This document shows, one piece after another, positions 16,313-24,281 of a stretch of 64,000 nt of DNA; position 1 is the stretch's first letter; every line of letters starts with the position of its first letter. The DNA is from Cognatishimia activa. Its GTDB lineage: Bacteria > Pseudomonadota > Alphaproteobacteria > Rhodobacterales > Rhodobacteraceae. The position numbers were made by a program, and so were the translations under genes. The stretch is taken from assembly GCF_017798205.1 (NCBI RefSeq), contig NZ_CP060010.1, positions 1,736,001 through 1,800,000 of the forward strand. Direction: 5' to 3'. Below the pieces are notes generated by a model. That model did not search any database and was not told the DNA's origin. It worked only from the letters and a program-made list of their open reading frames with translations.

Positions 16313-17470
16313 ATGTCCGAAATGCGTCTTTCCCATGTCATCGCTGGATTTGTCGCTGTTCTGGCCGGATATGCGGGCAGCGTGGCCATCATCTATCAGG
16401 CAACTTTGGCAGCTGGCGCGACGCCTGCGCAGGCCAGCAGTTGGATGCTGGCTCTGGGTTTGGGGTGCGGAATTTCGAGTATCTATCTGTCACTTCGCCA
16501 CCGCGTGCCGATGTTAACAGCTTGGTCCACGCCTGGCGCGGCTCTCTTGGTGGTGGCTCTGCCGGGTGTGCCACTGGAGCAAGCCATTGGAGCCTTCGTG
16601 GGCTGTGGCGTGCTTTTGTTGCTGACGGGCCTAACCGGCTGGTTCGAAAAGCTGAACGATTGGATCCCCGATGCTTTGGCGAATGCGATGCTCGCGGGCG
16701 TCCTCTTTCGTTTTGGGGTCGAGGCCTTTGGATCCCTGCAGGTCGACATGGTCTTTGCCGGCACGATGATCGCCGTCTATGTGCTCGCCCGCAGCTTTGC
16801 CGCGCGCTTTGCCGTGCCATTGCTGTTGATCTATGGCCTAGGGTTCGCCGTGGTGACAGGCGCCTTTGACCTCTCCGCATGGCAAGGTGCGGGCATCGCG
16901 ATGCCGGTGTTCATCATGCCAGAGTTCAACGTTTCGGTTCTGATCTCTGTCGGCGTCCCGCTCTATCTTGTGACAATGTCCTCGCAAAACATGGCCGGAG
17001 TCGCCGTGCTGCGCGGCGCTGGGTATCGGGCACATGTATCGTCCGCGCTGAATGTCACCGGATTTCTGACCACGGTGCTCGCGCCATTCGGAGGCTTTGC
17101 CTTCAACCTCGCCGCCATCACCGCCGCCATTTGCGCCAATGAAGAAGCAGGCGAAGACCCCAAGACCCGCTATTGGGCCCCTGTGTTCAGCGGCCTGATG
17201 TATATCCTGCTGGGCATCTTTGGCGCGGCGGTCATCGGGCTGTTCCTCGCCGCTCCGAAAGTCTTCGTCGCTGTGCTCGCGGGTCTGGCGCTGTTGCCTA
17301 CAATCGCAGCCTCTTTGTCGGCCTCCCTTGCTACACCTGCCCACCGCGAGGCGGCATTGATCACGTTCTTAACAACCGTGTCAGGCATCTCCTTCTTTGG
17401 CATTGCCGCGCCGGTCTGGGGATTGCTGTTTGGTGCGCTGGCCTATGGGCTCACAACGCTGCGAAGGTGA
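16313..17470 (+). CDS. benE: BenE-family benzoate/H+ symporter-like permease
   Basis: An inner-membrane transporter of 385 residues with about eleven or twelve hydrophobic segments. The pattern follows BenE: N-terminal SHVIAGFVAVLAGYAGSVAI, then LTAWSTPGAALL, LVTMSSQNMAGVAVL and APFGGFAFNLAAITAAICANEEA. BenE proteins are named for benzoate uptake with protons, but no benzoate pathway gene is nearby, so the physiological substrate is uncertain. The gene is preceded by GGGGTCACC and is 64 bases from a TauD-type dioxygenase on the same strand, with which it may be co-transcribed. Confidence 0.88.
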   Translation: MSEMRLSHVIAGFVAVLAGYAGSVAIIYQATLAAGATPAQASSWMLALGLGCGISSIYLSLRHRVPMLTAWSTPGAALLVVALPGVPLEQAIGAFVGCGVLLLLTGLTGWFEKLNDWIPDALANAMLAGVLFRFGVEAFGSLQVDMVFAGTMIAVYVLARSFAARFAVPLLLIYGLGFAVVTGAFDLSAWQGAGIAMPVFIMPEFNVSVLISVGVPLYLVTMSSQNMAGVAVLRGAGYRAHVSSALNVTGFLTTVLAPFGGFAFNLAAITAAICANEEAGEDPKTRYWAPVFSGLMYILLGIFGAAVIGLFLAAPKVFVAVLAGLALLPTIAASLSASLATPAHREAALITFLTTVSGISFFGIAAPVWGLLFGALAYGLTTLRR

Positions 17471-17534
17471 TCGCTTCTTTGTTTCCTGACTGAACTCCCT
17501 GCGCTAGCATCGTCGCAAACGCAGGGGGATTGAG

Positions 17535-18356
17535 ATGGAGATACGACCGCTCACAGGTGCTTTAGGTGCCGAAATTCTGGGTGCAGACGTTAGGGATCCC
17601 AACCAGTTCGACGCGATTCAGGCGGCCTTTGCGGAACACTCCGTGATTGTCATGCGCGACCAGTCCATCTCTCCCAACGATCACCTGACCTTCGCCCGCC
17701 GCTTCGGCCCCATCAACGTCAATCGGTTCTTCAAACCCGTGGACGGCCACCCGGAAATCGCAACGGTGCTTAAGGAAAAAGACCAGAAAGAAGCCGTCGG
17801 AGAAGGCTGGCACACGGATCATTCCTACGACCAGATCCCAGCACTCGGGTCGATCCTGCATGCCATCGAGATGCCGCCCTTTGGCGGTGACACGCTCTTT
17901 GTGTCCATGGGTGCAGCCTATGAGGCCCTCTCAGGCAAAATGCGGGGCTTTCTGGACGGGCTGACCGCGATCCATTCCTCGCGTCACGTCTTTGGCGCAA
18001 CCATATCAGACAGCGAGGCTGCCAAAAGCGGACGGTTGTTTAACGCCGAAGCCGCCACGCAGGATGCCCGTCACCCGGTTGTTGTCACACATCCTTTAAG
18101 CGGGCGGCGCGGCTTTTACGTCAATCCAGTCTTCACCACCCACATCGAAGGCCTGAGCCCTGCCGAGTCCGACGCCCTGCTGCAGATGCTTTATGCCCAC
18201 TGCATGCAGCCCGAGTTCCAATGCCGTGTGCGCTGGCAGGTAGGTGATTTAACGATGTGGGACAACCGTGCCACCTGGCACAAGGCGATCAATGACTATC
18301 ACGGCTATCGACGCCTCATGCACAGGGTAACAGTAGAGGGCGTGGCGCTCAGCTAA
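17535..18356 (+). CDS. TauD/TfdA-family Fe(II)/2-oxoglutarate dioxygenase
   Basis: A 273-residue non-haem iron oxygenase. The iron-binding facial triad is visible: His93 and Asp95 in WHTDHSYD and the distal His in RRLMHRV near residue 262; RLMHRV also carries the 2-oxoglutarate-binding Arg. The family hydroxylates substrates such as taurine, 2,4-D or other sulfonates and carboxylates; the substrate here is not apparent. Its position after a BenE-type permease suggests import and oxidation of an aromatic or organic acid, which is inference. Confidence 0.9.
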   Translation: MEIRPLTGALGAEILGADVRDPNQFDAIQAAFAEHSVIVMRDQSISPNDHLTFARRFGPINVNRFFKPVDGHPEIATVLKEKDQKEAVGEGWHTDHSYDQIPALGSILHAIEMPPFGGDTLFVSMGAAYEALSGKMRGFLDGLTAIHSSRHVFGATISDSEAAKSGRLFNAEAATQDARHPVVVTHPLSGRRGFYVNPVFTTHIEGLSPAESDALLQMLYAHCMQPEFQCRVRWQVGDLTMWDNRATWHKAINDYHGYRRLMHRVTVEGVALS

Positions 18357-18364
18357 CACCCAAT

Positions 18365-18396
18365 AAAAAACGCCGCCCCAATCTGGGACGGCGTTC
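18365..18396 (-). terminator. Intrinsic terminator of rplS-rpmE
   Basis: On the minus strand a stem AACGCCGTCCC / GGGGCGGCGTT with loop AGATT is followed by TTTTATTG. It lies 24 bases past the rpmE stop and may also stop the convergent dioxygenase transcript. Confidence 0.88.
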
Positions 18397-18419
18397 TCGA
18401 AAAACCAAAGTGGCGAGGC

Positions 18420-18641
18420 TTAGAAGCCCAGACCTTCGTATTTCTTTTTGAACTTGGAAACACGGCCGCCCGCGTCCATCAGGCGAGAGTTGCCGCCGGT
18501 CCATGCTGGGTGCACGGATGGGTCAATATCCAGCGCCAGCTGGTCGCCTTCCGCACCCCAGGTAGAGCGCATTTTGACAACGGTGCCATCGGTCATTTTG
18601 ACGTCGATGAAGTGGTAATCTGGGTGTGTATCTTTTTTCAT
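18420..18641 (-). CDS. rpmE: 50S ribosomal protein L31
   Basis: A 73-residue large-subunit ribosomal protein starting [19 protein letters not shown]. It lacks the CxxC zinc pairs, so it belongs to the zinc-free (C-minus) form. The line [21 protein letters not shown] is typical. It follows rplS by 11 bases on the same strand and is the last gene before a strong terminator. Confidence 0.97.
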   Translation of the reverse strand: MKKDTHPDYHFIDVKMTDGTVVKMRSTWGAEGDQLALDIDPSVHPAWTGGNSRLMDAGGRVSKFKKKYEGLGF

Positions 18642-18652
18642 CAGTCCACTCC

Positions 18653-19027
18653 TTACGCCTTAGGCGCCTTGTAGTTGGTGTCTTCTGCGATACGTGCGGA
18701 TTTACCGCGACGGGAACGCAGGTAGTACAGCTTGGAACGACGTACGCGGCCACGGCGTACAACGGTGATGCTGTCGATGTTGGTGGAATACAGTGGGAAC
18801 ACACGTTCCACGCCTTCACCAAAAGAAATCTTGCGAACTGTGAAGGAACCCGCGATGCCGGAACCGTTTTTGCGAGAAATGCAAACGCCTTCGTAGTTCT
18901 GAACACGAGTGCGGCTGCCCTCGGTCACTTTAAAGCCTACGCGAACGGTGTCGCCGGCTTTGAAATCTGGGATATCTTTGCCCAGAGAGGCGATTTGTTC
19001 CGCCTCGAGTTCTGCGATCAGATCCAT
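18653..19027 (-). CDS. rplS: 50S ribosomal protein L19
   Basis: A 124-residue protein at the 30S-50S interface. It begins [15 protein letters not shown] and shows [31 protein letters not shown] and [18 protein letters not shown]. The ATG at 19027 follows AGGAGAAGG; a frame extending to 19063 has no ribosome site. In most bacteria rplS closes the rpsP-rimM-trmD-rplS operon; here a nuclease gene and a terminator-like hairpin lie between trmD and rplS, so rplS-rpmE may have its own promoter in 19040-19200. Confidence 0.97.
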   Translation of the reverse strand: MDLIAELEAEQIASLGKDIPDFKAGDTVRVGFKVTEGSRTRVQNYEGVCISRKNGSGIAGSFTVRKISFGEGVERVFPLYSTNIDSITVVRRGRVRRSKLYYLRSRRGKSARIAEDTNYKAPKA

Positions 19028-19202
19028 CTGACCTTCTCCTATTTTGCCCGTGGTTTGGTCCACGAAGTTAGGTGCCGTCTAAGAACTCTGTGTCTTCACC
19101 GGGTCCGCAAATGCGCCCGCCAGAGGGTAGCCGTCGTTGCTTGTGTCTCTTTTGCGATCCGCGTCGCCCTCGAAGAAGAAAGCGATATGCCAATACACAA
19201 AA

Positions 19203-19237
19203 GGCCCGAACGACTCAGAAAGAGTGCCGGACGGGCG
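19203..19237 (-). terminator. Probable terminator between the exonuclease gene and rplS
   Basis: On the minus strand the stem (CCGCCCG...CGGGC with an inner ACTC/GAGT pairing and a small internal loop) is followed by CTTTTGTG. It would end leftward transcripts coming from trmD and the exonuclease gene and isolate rplS-rpmE. The remaining 170 bases before rplS show no supported gene. Confidence 0.55.
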
Positions 19238-19273
19238 GTGTATAGGGGGGAAATGGGGGGCTGGCAAGGGGGC

Positions 19274-19825
19274 TTAGGCCCGCTTTTGCTGGGATTTTGA
19301 CCGCCCAAGGGTCAAGAAATCAAGGCCCGTGCGTTCTTCGGCCAGCAAGACTACCTCGGCGGCCGCGCGTGCGTCTTCTTCGGCGTCGTGGTGGTGAAAC
19401 ACAAGCCCAAGTTCCGACTTCAGGTTGGCAAGCCCATGCCCCCCGTTGCCCTTAAATTCCGGCCATGCGCGTCGCGCCACAGACACGCTATTGATCCATT
19501 CGCTGCTTAGCGGTCCAATTCCATAGGCATGACACGCCATATCAAATGCCTGTTTGTCGAAGGTGCTGTGCTGCACAAGTATGCTTTCTTCCAGGCGATG
19601 CCTGAGGGCTTCCAGAACCTCAGGGAAAGCCGGGGCACCCGCAACCCTGTCAGGCCCAATGCCATGCAGCTGAATATTGAACGCCGAAAAAGGCTCTTCC
19701 GGATCGACCAGATAGCTTTCCGTTCGCAAATCTCCGGATACCGAAACATAGGCGAGGCCGATCTGACAGATGCTATGCCGACCACGGTTCGCGGTTTCCA
19801 CATCAACGGCAATGAACCTATACAT
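19274..19825 (-). CDS. 3'-5' exonuclease, DnaQ/epsilon-like
   Basis: A 183-residue DEDDh exonuclease domain standing alone. The acidic metal ligands are in the right order: FIAVDVETAN (Exo I), VQHSTFDKQAF (Exo II) and HHHDAEEDARAAAEV (Exo III with HxAxxD). Related stand-alone proteins act in DNA proofreading-like trimming or RNA turnover. It lies 24 bases after trmD on the same strand, inside the ribosomal-protein block, and so is probably expressed with it. Exact role unknown. Confidence 0.9.
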   Translation of the reverse strand: MYRFIAVDVETANRGRHSICQIGLAYVSVSGDLRTESYLVDPEEPFSAFNIQLHGIGPDRVAGAPAFPEVLEALRHRLEESILVQHSTFDKQAFDMACHAYGIGPLSSEWINSVSVARRAWPEFKGNGGHGLANLKSELGLVFHHHDAEEDARAAAEVVLLAEERTGLDFLTLGRSKSQQKRA

Positions 19826-19849
19826 CGGAAACTGTGCGCAAGCAGAAGG

Positions 19850-20698
19850 TCACGTGTCTGCCTTCTTTGCCCATAAATCCGGCCGCCTCTCTTGCGTCAA
19901 AGCCTCACTCTGTGCGCGCCGCCAGTCTTCGACCTTACCGTGATTGCCAGAGGTCAGAACCTCGGGGATCTCCATCCCGCGCCATTCAGCAGGCCGCGTG
20001 TACTGCGGATGCTCAAGCAGCCCGTTTGAATGGCTTTCGTCCTCGATGCTTTCAGCATTCCCCAGAACCGCAGGCAACAATCGCACCGTCGCGTCAATCA
20101 TCGCCTGAGCCGCAATTTCGCCGCCCGTCATGACGAAATCCCCAAGCGAGACCTCTTCGATCTGATAGTGATCCAGCACGCGCTGATCCACGCCCTCAAA
20201 ACGGCCACATAGCATCACCACACCGTCATTGCGCGCCCAGTCGCGGGCCATCGCCTGATCAAAACGGCGTCCACGTGGGGACAGATACACCAGCGGACAG
20301 CGCCCTTTAACCGACTTCAACGTGTGATCGATGGCTTTGCCCAAAACGTCAGGCCGTAACACCATTCCTGCACCACCACCTGCAGGCGTGTCGTCCACAT
20401 TGCGATGTTTGCCCTCGCCAAAAATCCGCAGATCCGTGGTCTCAAGCTGCCATTTCCCGTCCTTCAGCGCTTTACCCGTCAGGCTCTCGCCAAGCACGCC
20501 AGGAAAGGCTCCGGGGAAGAGCGTGATGATGTGAGCGGCCCAGATATTGTGCAGCTTTGGCGCTTGCGTCATCAACTCGCGCGGCTTGAGCGACGCGCTC
20601 ATGGATTTGCGCCCATGCGACTTGGTCAGATTACCCTTGCCCCCATGCGACAGCATGCCATGGGATTTGGATCCAGCGGATTTCGGTGTGTCACTCAT
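19850..20698 (-). CDS. trmD: tRNA (guanine37-N1)-methyltransferase
   Basis: A SPOUT methyltransferase that makes m1G37 next to the anticodon and prevents +1 frameshifting. The core starts near residue 55 (HIITLFPGAFPGVLG) and shows the knot motifs GGGAGMVLRPDVL, LCGRFEGVDQRVLDHY and SLGDFVMTGGE. At 282 residues it is about 40 longer than the usual enzyme: the extra N-terminus is basic and carries a repeated SHG tripeptide (SKSHG, LSHGG, KSHGR). A later start is possible, for example at the Met in RELMTQ. It follows the sulfotransferase gene by 39 bases. Confidence 0.96.
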   Translation of the reverse strand: MSDTPKSAGSKSHGMLSHGGKGNLTKSHGRKSMSASLKPRELMTQAPKLHNIWAAHIITLFPGAFPGVLGESLTGKALKDGKWQLETTDLRIFGEGKHRNVDDTPAGGGAGMVLRPDVLGKAIDHTLKSVKGRCPLVYLSPRGRRFDQAMARDWARNDGVVMLCGRFEGVDQRVLDHYQIEEVSLGDFVMTGGEIAAQAMIDATVRLLPAVLGNAESIEDESHSNGLLEHPQYTRPAEWRGMEIPEVLTSGNHGKVEDWRRAQSEALTQERRPDLWAKKADT

Positions 20699-20737
20699 GT
20701 CGCGCTTTTGGCCATAGAGCGTCTGAATTGCAAGCCT

Positions 20738-21544
20738 CTAGCCCTCTTGGCGCCGTGCCCGCCAATAAGCGCGCCGTGCTTGCAGTTTGGCTTGTTTCAG
20801 CTCCATCGGATCCAGATCCTGACGATTGAGCGCCAGATAGGTTTCCGCCAGCTCCGCAGGCAACGTGCCATTGGCGATGCCCGTGGGATGCAGCAGATCG
20901 CGGTGCTCTGAGAGCTGTGGTAAATGATCAATCGCAGCCTCTGCAGGGCCAAGCCTGAGGGTGCCAATATCTTCGAGCCATGCGCGATGGACGGTCACAG
21001 GGGCGATGGCCGTCGCGATCTCATCGGCGCAGGCGGCCAGATCACATTTCGCGGCGGGCGTGGTCATATAGGTTTCAAGGTCGCTCACCATCGGACGGCT
21101 GCGCAGATGTTGGCTGTAGCAGCTTTTCGCCCAGGGTTCGGTTTGGCGCAGGGTCAGAAGAACCGCGATGTCATGATCCGCGAAGCCTGTTTGGTGCAGC
21201 TCTTCGATCAGGATCGAGAGCGTTTTCGGGGCGGTGTCATAACGTGTCTTGCCGTGACGACCGGGCATCGAACCCGCGAGGTCTTCTTCCGTAATCAAGA
21301 CATCGCGTGGGTCTTGCGCGTCGAATTGGGCGAAAAACGCTTGGATGGCCTCGCGCAGAAGCTCTTCGGTTTCCTCATCGCTATTTCGCGCAAAAAGCCA
21401 GGCCGCAAGGCGCAGATCCTTGGTTTCCTCGGGCGTGTTGACCCGCACCCAATCCGCGATCTTGCCTGCGTTCTTGCGCATCGTCGCCTGCAGAGACGAC
21501 GTGCCTGTCTTGTGAAACCCCGCATGGATCAGCAGGCGCGGCAT
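20738..21544 (-). CDS. Sulfotransferase-like protein
   Basis: A 268-residue protein starting MPRLLIHAGFHKTGTSSLQ; HKTGTSSLQ is the 5'-phosphosulfate-binding loop of PAPS-dependent sulfotransferases and related glycan-modifying enzymes. A second conserved zone, LLTLRQTEPWAKSCYSQHLR, resembles the 3'-phosphate-binding strand-helix. No signal peptide or membrane segment is present. Start: ATG at 21544, 4 bases after the rimM stop; an alternative ATG at 21562 overlaps rimM. Its place between rimM and trmD is functionally unexpected; it is probably a passenger of the operon, but a link to RNA or cell-surface modification cannot be excluded. Confidence 0.8.
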   Translation of the reverse strand: MPRLLIHAGFHKTGTSSLQATMRKNAGKIADWVRVNTPEETKDLRLAAWLFARNSDEETEELLREAIQAFFAQFDAQDPRDVLITEEDLAGSMPGRHGKTRYDTAPKTLSILIEELHQTGFADHDIAVLLTLRQTEPWAKSCYSQHLRSRPMVSDLETYMTTPAAKCDLAACADEIATAIAPVTVHRAWLEDIGTLRLGPAEAAIDHLPQLSEHRDLLHPTGIANGTLPAELAETYLALNRQDLDPMELKQAKLQARRAYWRARRQEG

Positions 21545-21548
21545 AGGG

Positions 21549-22061
21549 TTAAAACAACCCATCCGGAGGATCCGCGATCAGGCGACCAGCGGCCATATCG
21601 ACCGTGGGGACTACGGCTTTGGTGAAGGGCAAAAGCACGGTGGCTTTCAAGCCTGGCCCATGGACTTCCAACAGATCATCTGCGCCATTATTTTGCACGG
21701 ATTTCACATGACCGAGCGTCGTACCGCCAGTGTCGCGCACCTCTAGGCCAATGAGGTCGGTGTAATAGAACTCGTCTTCCTCAAGTTCCGGCAACCGATC
21801 CCGCGGCGCATAAAGCTGCGTGCCTTTTAGGGCGTCAGCCTCTTCTTTGGTGGTCACACCTGAAAGCCGCGCGGCAAGGCCGTTCTTGATCGACCGCGTG
21901 AGCACGAGTTCAAAAGATGTCGCGCCATCCTCCGTCGTCAGAGGCGCATAGTCCGCAATCGCCTCGGCCTCAGCGGTAAAGCTCTTAAGGCGCACTTCGC
22001 CATGCACGCCGAATGCTCCGGCGATTGCTCCTACGCAGATGAGATCGGAAGGGGTGGTCAT
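21549..22061 (-). CDS. rimM: Ribosome maturation factor RimM
   Basis: A 170-residue factor that binds ribosomal protein S19 and helps mature the head of the 30S subunit. The N-terminal barrel has the family line [21 protein letters not shown], and the C-terminal PRC-barrel has [12 protein letters not shown] and DLLEVHGP. Start: ATG at 22061 (MTTPSDLI); the frame extends 43 codons further without family similarity. It is separated from rpsP by bluB and by an opposite-strand DJ-1 gene, so it probably has its own promoter in 22062-22219, shared divergently. Confidence 0.96.
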   Translation of the reverse strand: MTTPSDLICVGAIAGAFGVHGEVRLKSFTAEAEAIADYAPLTTEDGATSFELVLTRSIKNGLAARLSGVTTKEEADALKGTQLYAPRDRLPELEEDEFYYTDLIGLEVRDTGGTTLGHVKSVQNNGADDLLEVHGPGLKATVLLPFTKAVVPTVDMAAGRLIADPPDGLF

Positions 22062-22219
22062 GAGGCGACGTCCGTTTTTGCTCTTATTTGGGTGATAGCG
22101 CGTTGAGGGTGCGGGGGCAAACATGGAGACATTGATTTCTTGTTTTGCTGACGTACCTTGCTTGGAAAGTAGGTTGGCTGGGGCCGTCACCCAGGATTTT
22201 TGACAGAGAGGTTTTTAAC

Positions 22220-22828
22220 ATGCGGACAATGGCTGCCTTTGTCTTCCCCGGGTTTCAGACGCTGGATTTCTTTGGCCCTATGGAAATGTTGGCAGGCTTT
22301 TTTGATGAAATAGATTTGGTGACCGTGGGCATTGATACAAATGCTGTACCAAGCAGACATGGCCAAAAAATCGTGCCAGATTGCGGGATCGACGCGGGTG
22401 ACACCTATGATTTGTTATTCGTCCCCGGTGGCGACGCCGCCTTGGATCTCGCGAAAGATCCCAAAGTCATGGACTGGCTGCGCGTCGCATCAGGTAATGC
22501 CGAAAGGGTTATGGGTGTTTGCACCGGTACCGTCTTGCTTGGCATGGCAGGTTTGCTTGATGGGAAACGGGCAACGACGAACAAGCTCGATTTCAAAGCA
22601 ACCGTTCCACTGGCACCAAATGTCGATTGGGTCAAACAAGCGCGTTGGGTTCAGGACGGTAAGTTTTTTACATCTTCGGGGGTGTCGGCCGGGATGGATA
22701 TGGCGCTGGCCGTGGCCGCGGATTTGTTTGGAATTGAGAAAGCGCGCGAAATGGCCGAGGGCTGCGAATATGTCTGGCAAGAAGATCCAGACAACGATCC
22801 TTTCGCGGCTGGCGCTGGGCTCGTTTGA
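22220..22828 (+). CDS. DJ-1/PfpI family protein
   Basis: A 202-residue class I glutamine-amidotransferase-like protein. The conserved nucleophile elbow is in GVCTGTVLLGMAGLLDG (Cys), preceded by LLFVPGGDAALDL; a conserved acidic residue lies in the N-terminal FPGFQTLDFFGPMEML. Members act as glyoxalase III/chaperones, cyanide-type hydratases (isonitrile hydratase) or as sensor domains. With TLDFFGP near the start it is nearest in style to isonitrile hydratase or GATase1 transcription-factor domains, but it has no DNA-binding part. ATG at 22220 follows GAGAGG. It is the only rightward gene inside the leftward ribosomal block. Confidence 0.88.
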   Translation: MRTMAAFVFPGFQTLDFFGPMEMLAGFFDEIDLVTVGIDTNAVPSRHGQKIVPDCGIDAGDTYDLLFVPGGDAALDLAKDPKVMDWLRVASGNAERVMGVCTGTVLLGMAGLLDGKRATTNKLDFKATVPLAPNVDWVKQARWVQDGKFFTSSGVSAGMDMALAVAADLFGIEKAREMAEGCEYVWQEDPDNDPFAAGAGLV

Positions 22829-22856
22829 GCTGAGCCCTTCTGGGTTGGACAAAAGG

Positions 22857-23486
22857 TTACCTTACCTCAACCGGCAACGCCCTTCGCCGATCTTCCCAAC
22901 CCTGCTGCTCAAGTTCAGGCGTATCGGACGCCTCCTGCGGGAAGCCCACGCATAAATACGCCACCAACGACCAGTCCTCAGGCACATCCAGATCCCTATT
23001 CAACCGAACCGGATCCAAAATCGAGACCCAGCCCACGCCAAGCCCCTTGGCCCGCGCGGTCAGCCAAAAGAGGTTGATCGCTCCGACCACAGAATAGCGG
23101 CGCATCTCGGGCATCGTGCCTGCGCCAAGGCCTGCGCCCTTGTCTGTGGCCTCATCACAATAAATCGCCAGTTGCACCGGGCTTTCGTGCATACCCGAGA
23201 GCTTCAGGCCCGCATAAAGTTTGGCCTTCTCGCCGGAATAGCCCTGAAGCGCCTGATCATTGGCTTCTTTGAAATTCTCAAAAGCTGCCCCGCGCGCCGC
23301 GTCGCTTGCGACACGCACCACACGCCAAGGCTCTGACAGACCCACCGACGGGGCCTTTAAAAACGCGTCGAGGCACTCCGTTAAGAGCGCCTCGTCCACT
23401 GGATCGGTTTTGAAATGGCGAACGTCGCGGCGCCATTTCAGCAACCGGTCGAGGTCATTTTGGAACGCGTCAGAAAACGCCGCCAT
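22857..23486 (-). CDS. bluB: 5,6-dimethylbenzimidazole synthase BluB
   Basis: A 209-residue flavin-destroying enzyme that converts FMNH2 and oxygen into dimethylbenzimidazole, the lower ligand of vitamin B12. The nitroreductase-like fold is recognised by LLKWRRDVRHFKTDPVD, LKAPSVGLSEPWRVVRV (with the catalytic region), RRYSVVGAINLFWLTARAKGLGVGWVSI (written here as one family block in pieces) and LCVGFPQEA. Start: ATG at 23486, 13 bases after rpsP. Other B12 genes (cbiB, cobD) are at 43975-45827, so the pathway is spread out. It probably rides on the rpsP transcript. Confidence 0.95.
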   Translation of the reverse strand: MAAFSDAFQNDLDRLLKWRRDVRHFKTDPVDEALLTECLDAFLKAPSVGLSEPWRVVRVASDAARGAAFENFKEANDQALQGYSGEKAKLYAGLKLSGMHESPVQLAIYCDEATDKGAGLGAGTMPEMRRYSVVGAINLFWLTARAKGLGVGWVSILDPVRLNRDLDVPEDWSLVAYLCVGFPQEASDTPELEQQGWEDRRRALPVEVR

Positions 23487-23499
23487 CTCTAGGCCCGTC

Positions 23500-23889
23500 T
23501 TACTCTTCTGCCGCTGCTTCTTCAGCAGGAGCCGCTGCTGCTTCGGCTGCTTCCGCGGCTTTAGCTGCTTTTTCTTCCGCACGGTCTTGTGCTTTTTTAC
23601 CAGGCGTACCTTTGTTCGGGTTGTTACGCTCGGTCTTCGCGTTCACGCCAGCCGCTTCCAGGAAGCGTGCGACACGGTCGGTAACCTGTGCGCCTTGACC
23701 AACCCAATACTGGATGCGCTCAACGTCCATTTTCACGCGCTCTTCGCTGTCTTTAGGCAGCAGAGGGTTGTAGGTGCCGAGCTTCTCGATGAAGCGGCCG
23801 TCGCGTGGCATGCGGGAGTCCGCTGCTACGATGCGGTAAAAAGGACGCTTTTTGGAACCGCCGCGGGCGAGACGAATTTTCATTGCCAT
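23500..23889 (-). CDS. rpsP: 30S ribosomal protein S16
   Basis: A 129-residue small-subunit protein, starting [21 protein letters not shown] and including [15 protein letters not shown]. Residues after about 100 form a low-complexity Ala/Glu/Lys tail ending [11 protein letters not shown], a common extension in alphaproteobacteria. The ATG at 23889 follows GGAGATACTCACC. It is followed by bluB and preceded by aroQ on the same strand. Confidence 0.97.
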   Translation of the reverse strand: MAMKIRLARGGSKKRPFYRIVAADSRMPRDGRFIEKLGTYNPLLPKDSEERVKMDVERIQYWVGQGAQVTDRVARFLEAAGVNAKTERNNPNKGTPGKKAQDRAEEKAAKAAEAAEAAAAPAEEAAAEE

Positions 23890-23932
23890 GGTGAGTATCT
23901 CCTATGAATGGCTGTATCGGGGATAGGCCCCG

Positions 23933-24229
23933 TTATTCCTGATGTTTCTTGTGATGTCGGATGACTTCCCCAATGATGAAATTGAGGAAAGCCTTGGCGA
24001 AGTAGGGATCCAGGTCGGCTTTTTTCGCCAGGTCTTCGAGCCGTGCGATCTGCAGGCTTTCGCGCGCAGGATCGGACGGAGGCAGCGCGTGTTCAGCCTT
24101 TAGCTTGCCCACGGCCTGTGTGTGTTTGAACCGCTCGCCCAGAGTATAGACGAGGATCGCGTCCAGACGGTCGATCGAGTCGCGGTGCTCGGCGAGGATT
24201 TCTGCCGCGCGTGCGGTGGCGTCAGTCAT
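23933..24229 (-). CDS. aroQ: Chorismate mutase, AroQ class
   Basis: A 98-residue all-helical enzyme that converts chorismate to prephenate for phenylalanine and tyrosine. The helix-1 line HRDSIDRLDAILVYTLGERFKHTQAVGKLKAEH gives the substrate-binding Arg and Lys positions (shown here only as landmarks RDSIDRLDAIL and AVGKLKAEH), followed by ARLEDLAKKADLDPYFAKAFL. ATG at 24229 follows AAAGGAGCTGACGC. It sits between ffh and rpsP, a frequent arrangement in Rhodobacteraceae. Confidence 0.92.
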   Translation of the reverse strand: MTDATARAAEILAEHRDSIDRLDAILVYTLGERFKHTQAVGKLKAEHALPPSDPARESLQIARLEDLAKKADLDPYFAKAFLNFIIGEVIRHHKKHQE

Positions 24230-24254
24230 GCGTCAGCTCCTTTGGCTTGCGGTT

Positions 24255-24280
24255 GATTTGAGTATTTGGGGCAAGATGAA
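24255..24280 (+). repeat. GAGTATTT...GCAAGATGAA dispersed repeat, copy a
   Basis: Reads GATTTGAGTATTTGGGGC then AAGATGAA, between the ffh stop and the aroQ start. It matches the elements at 50897-50926 and 63624-63685 over most of its length. Confidence 0.65.
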
Positions 24281-24281
24281 A

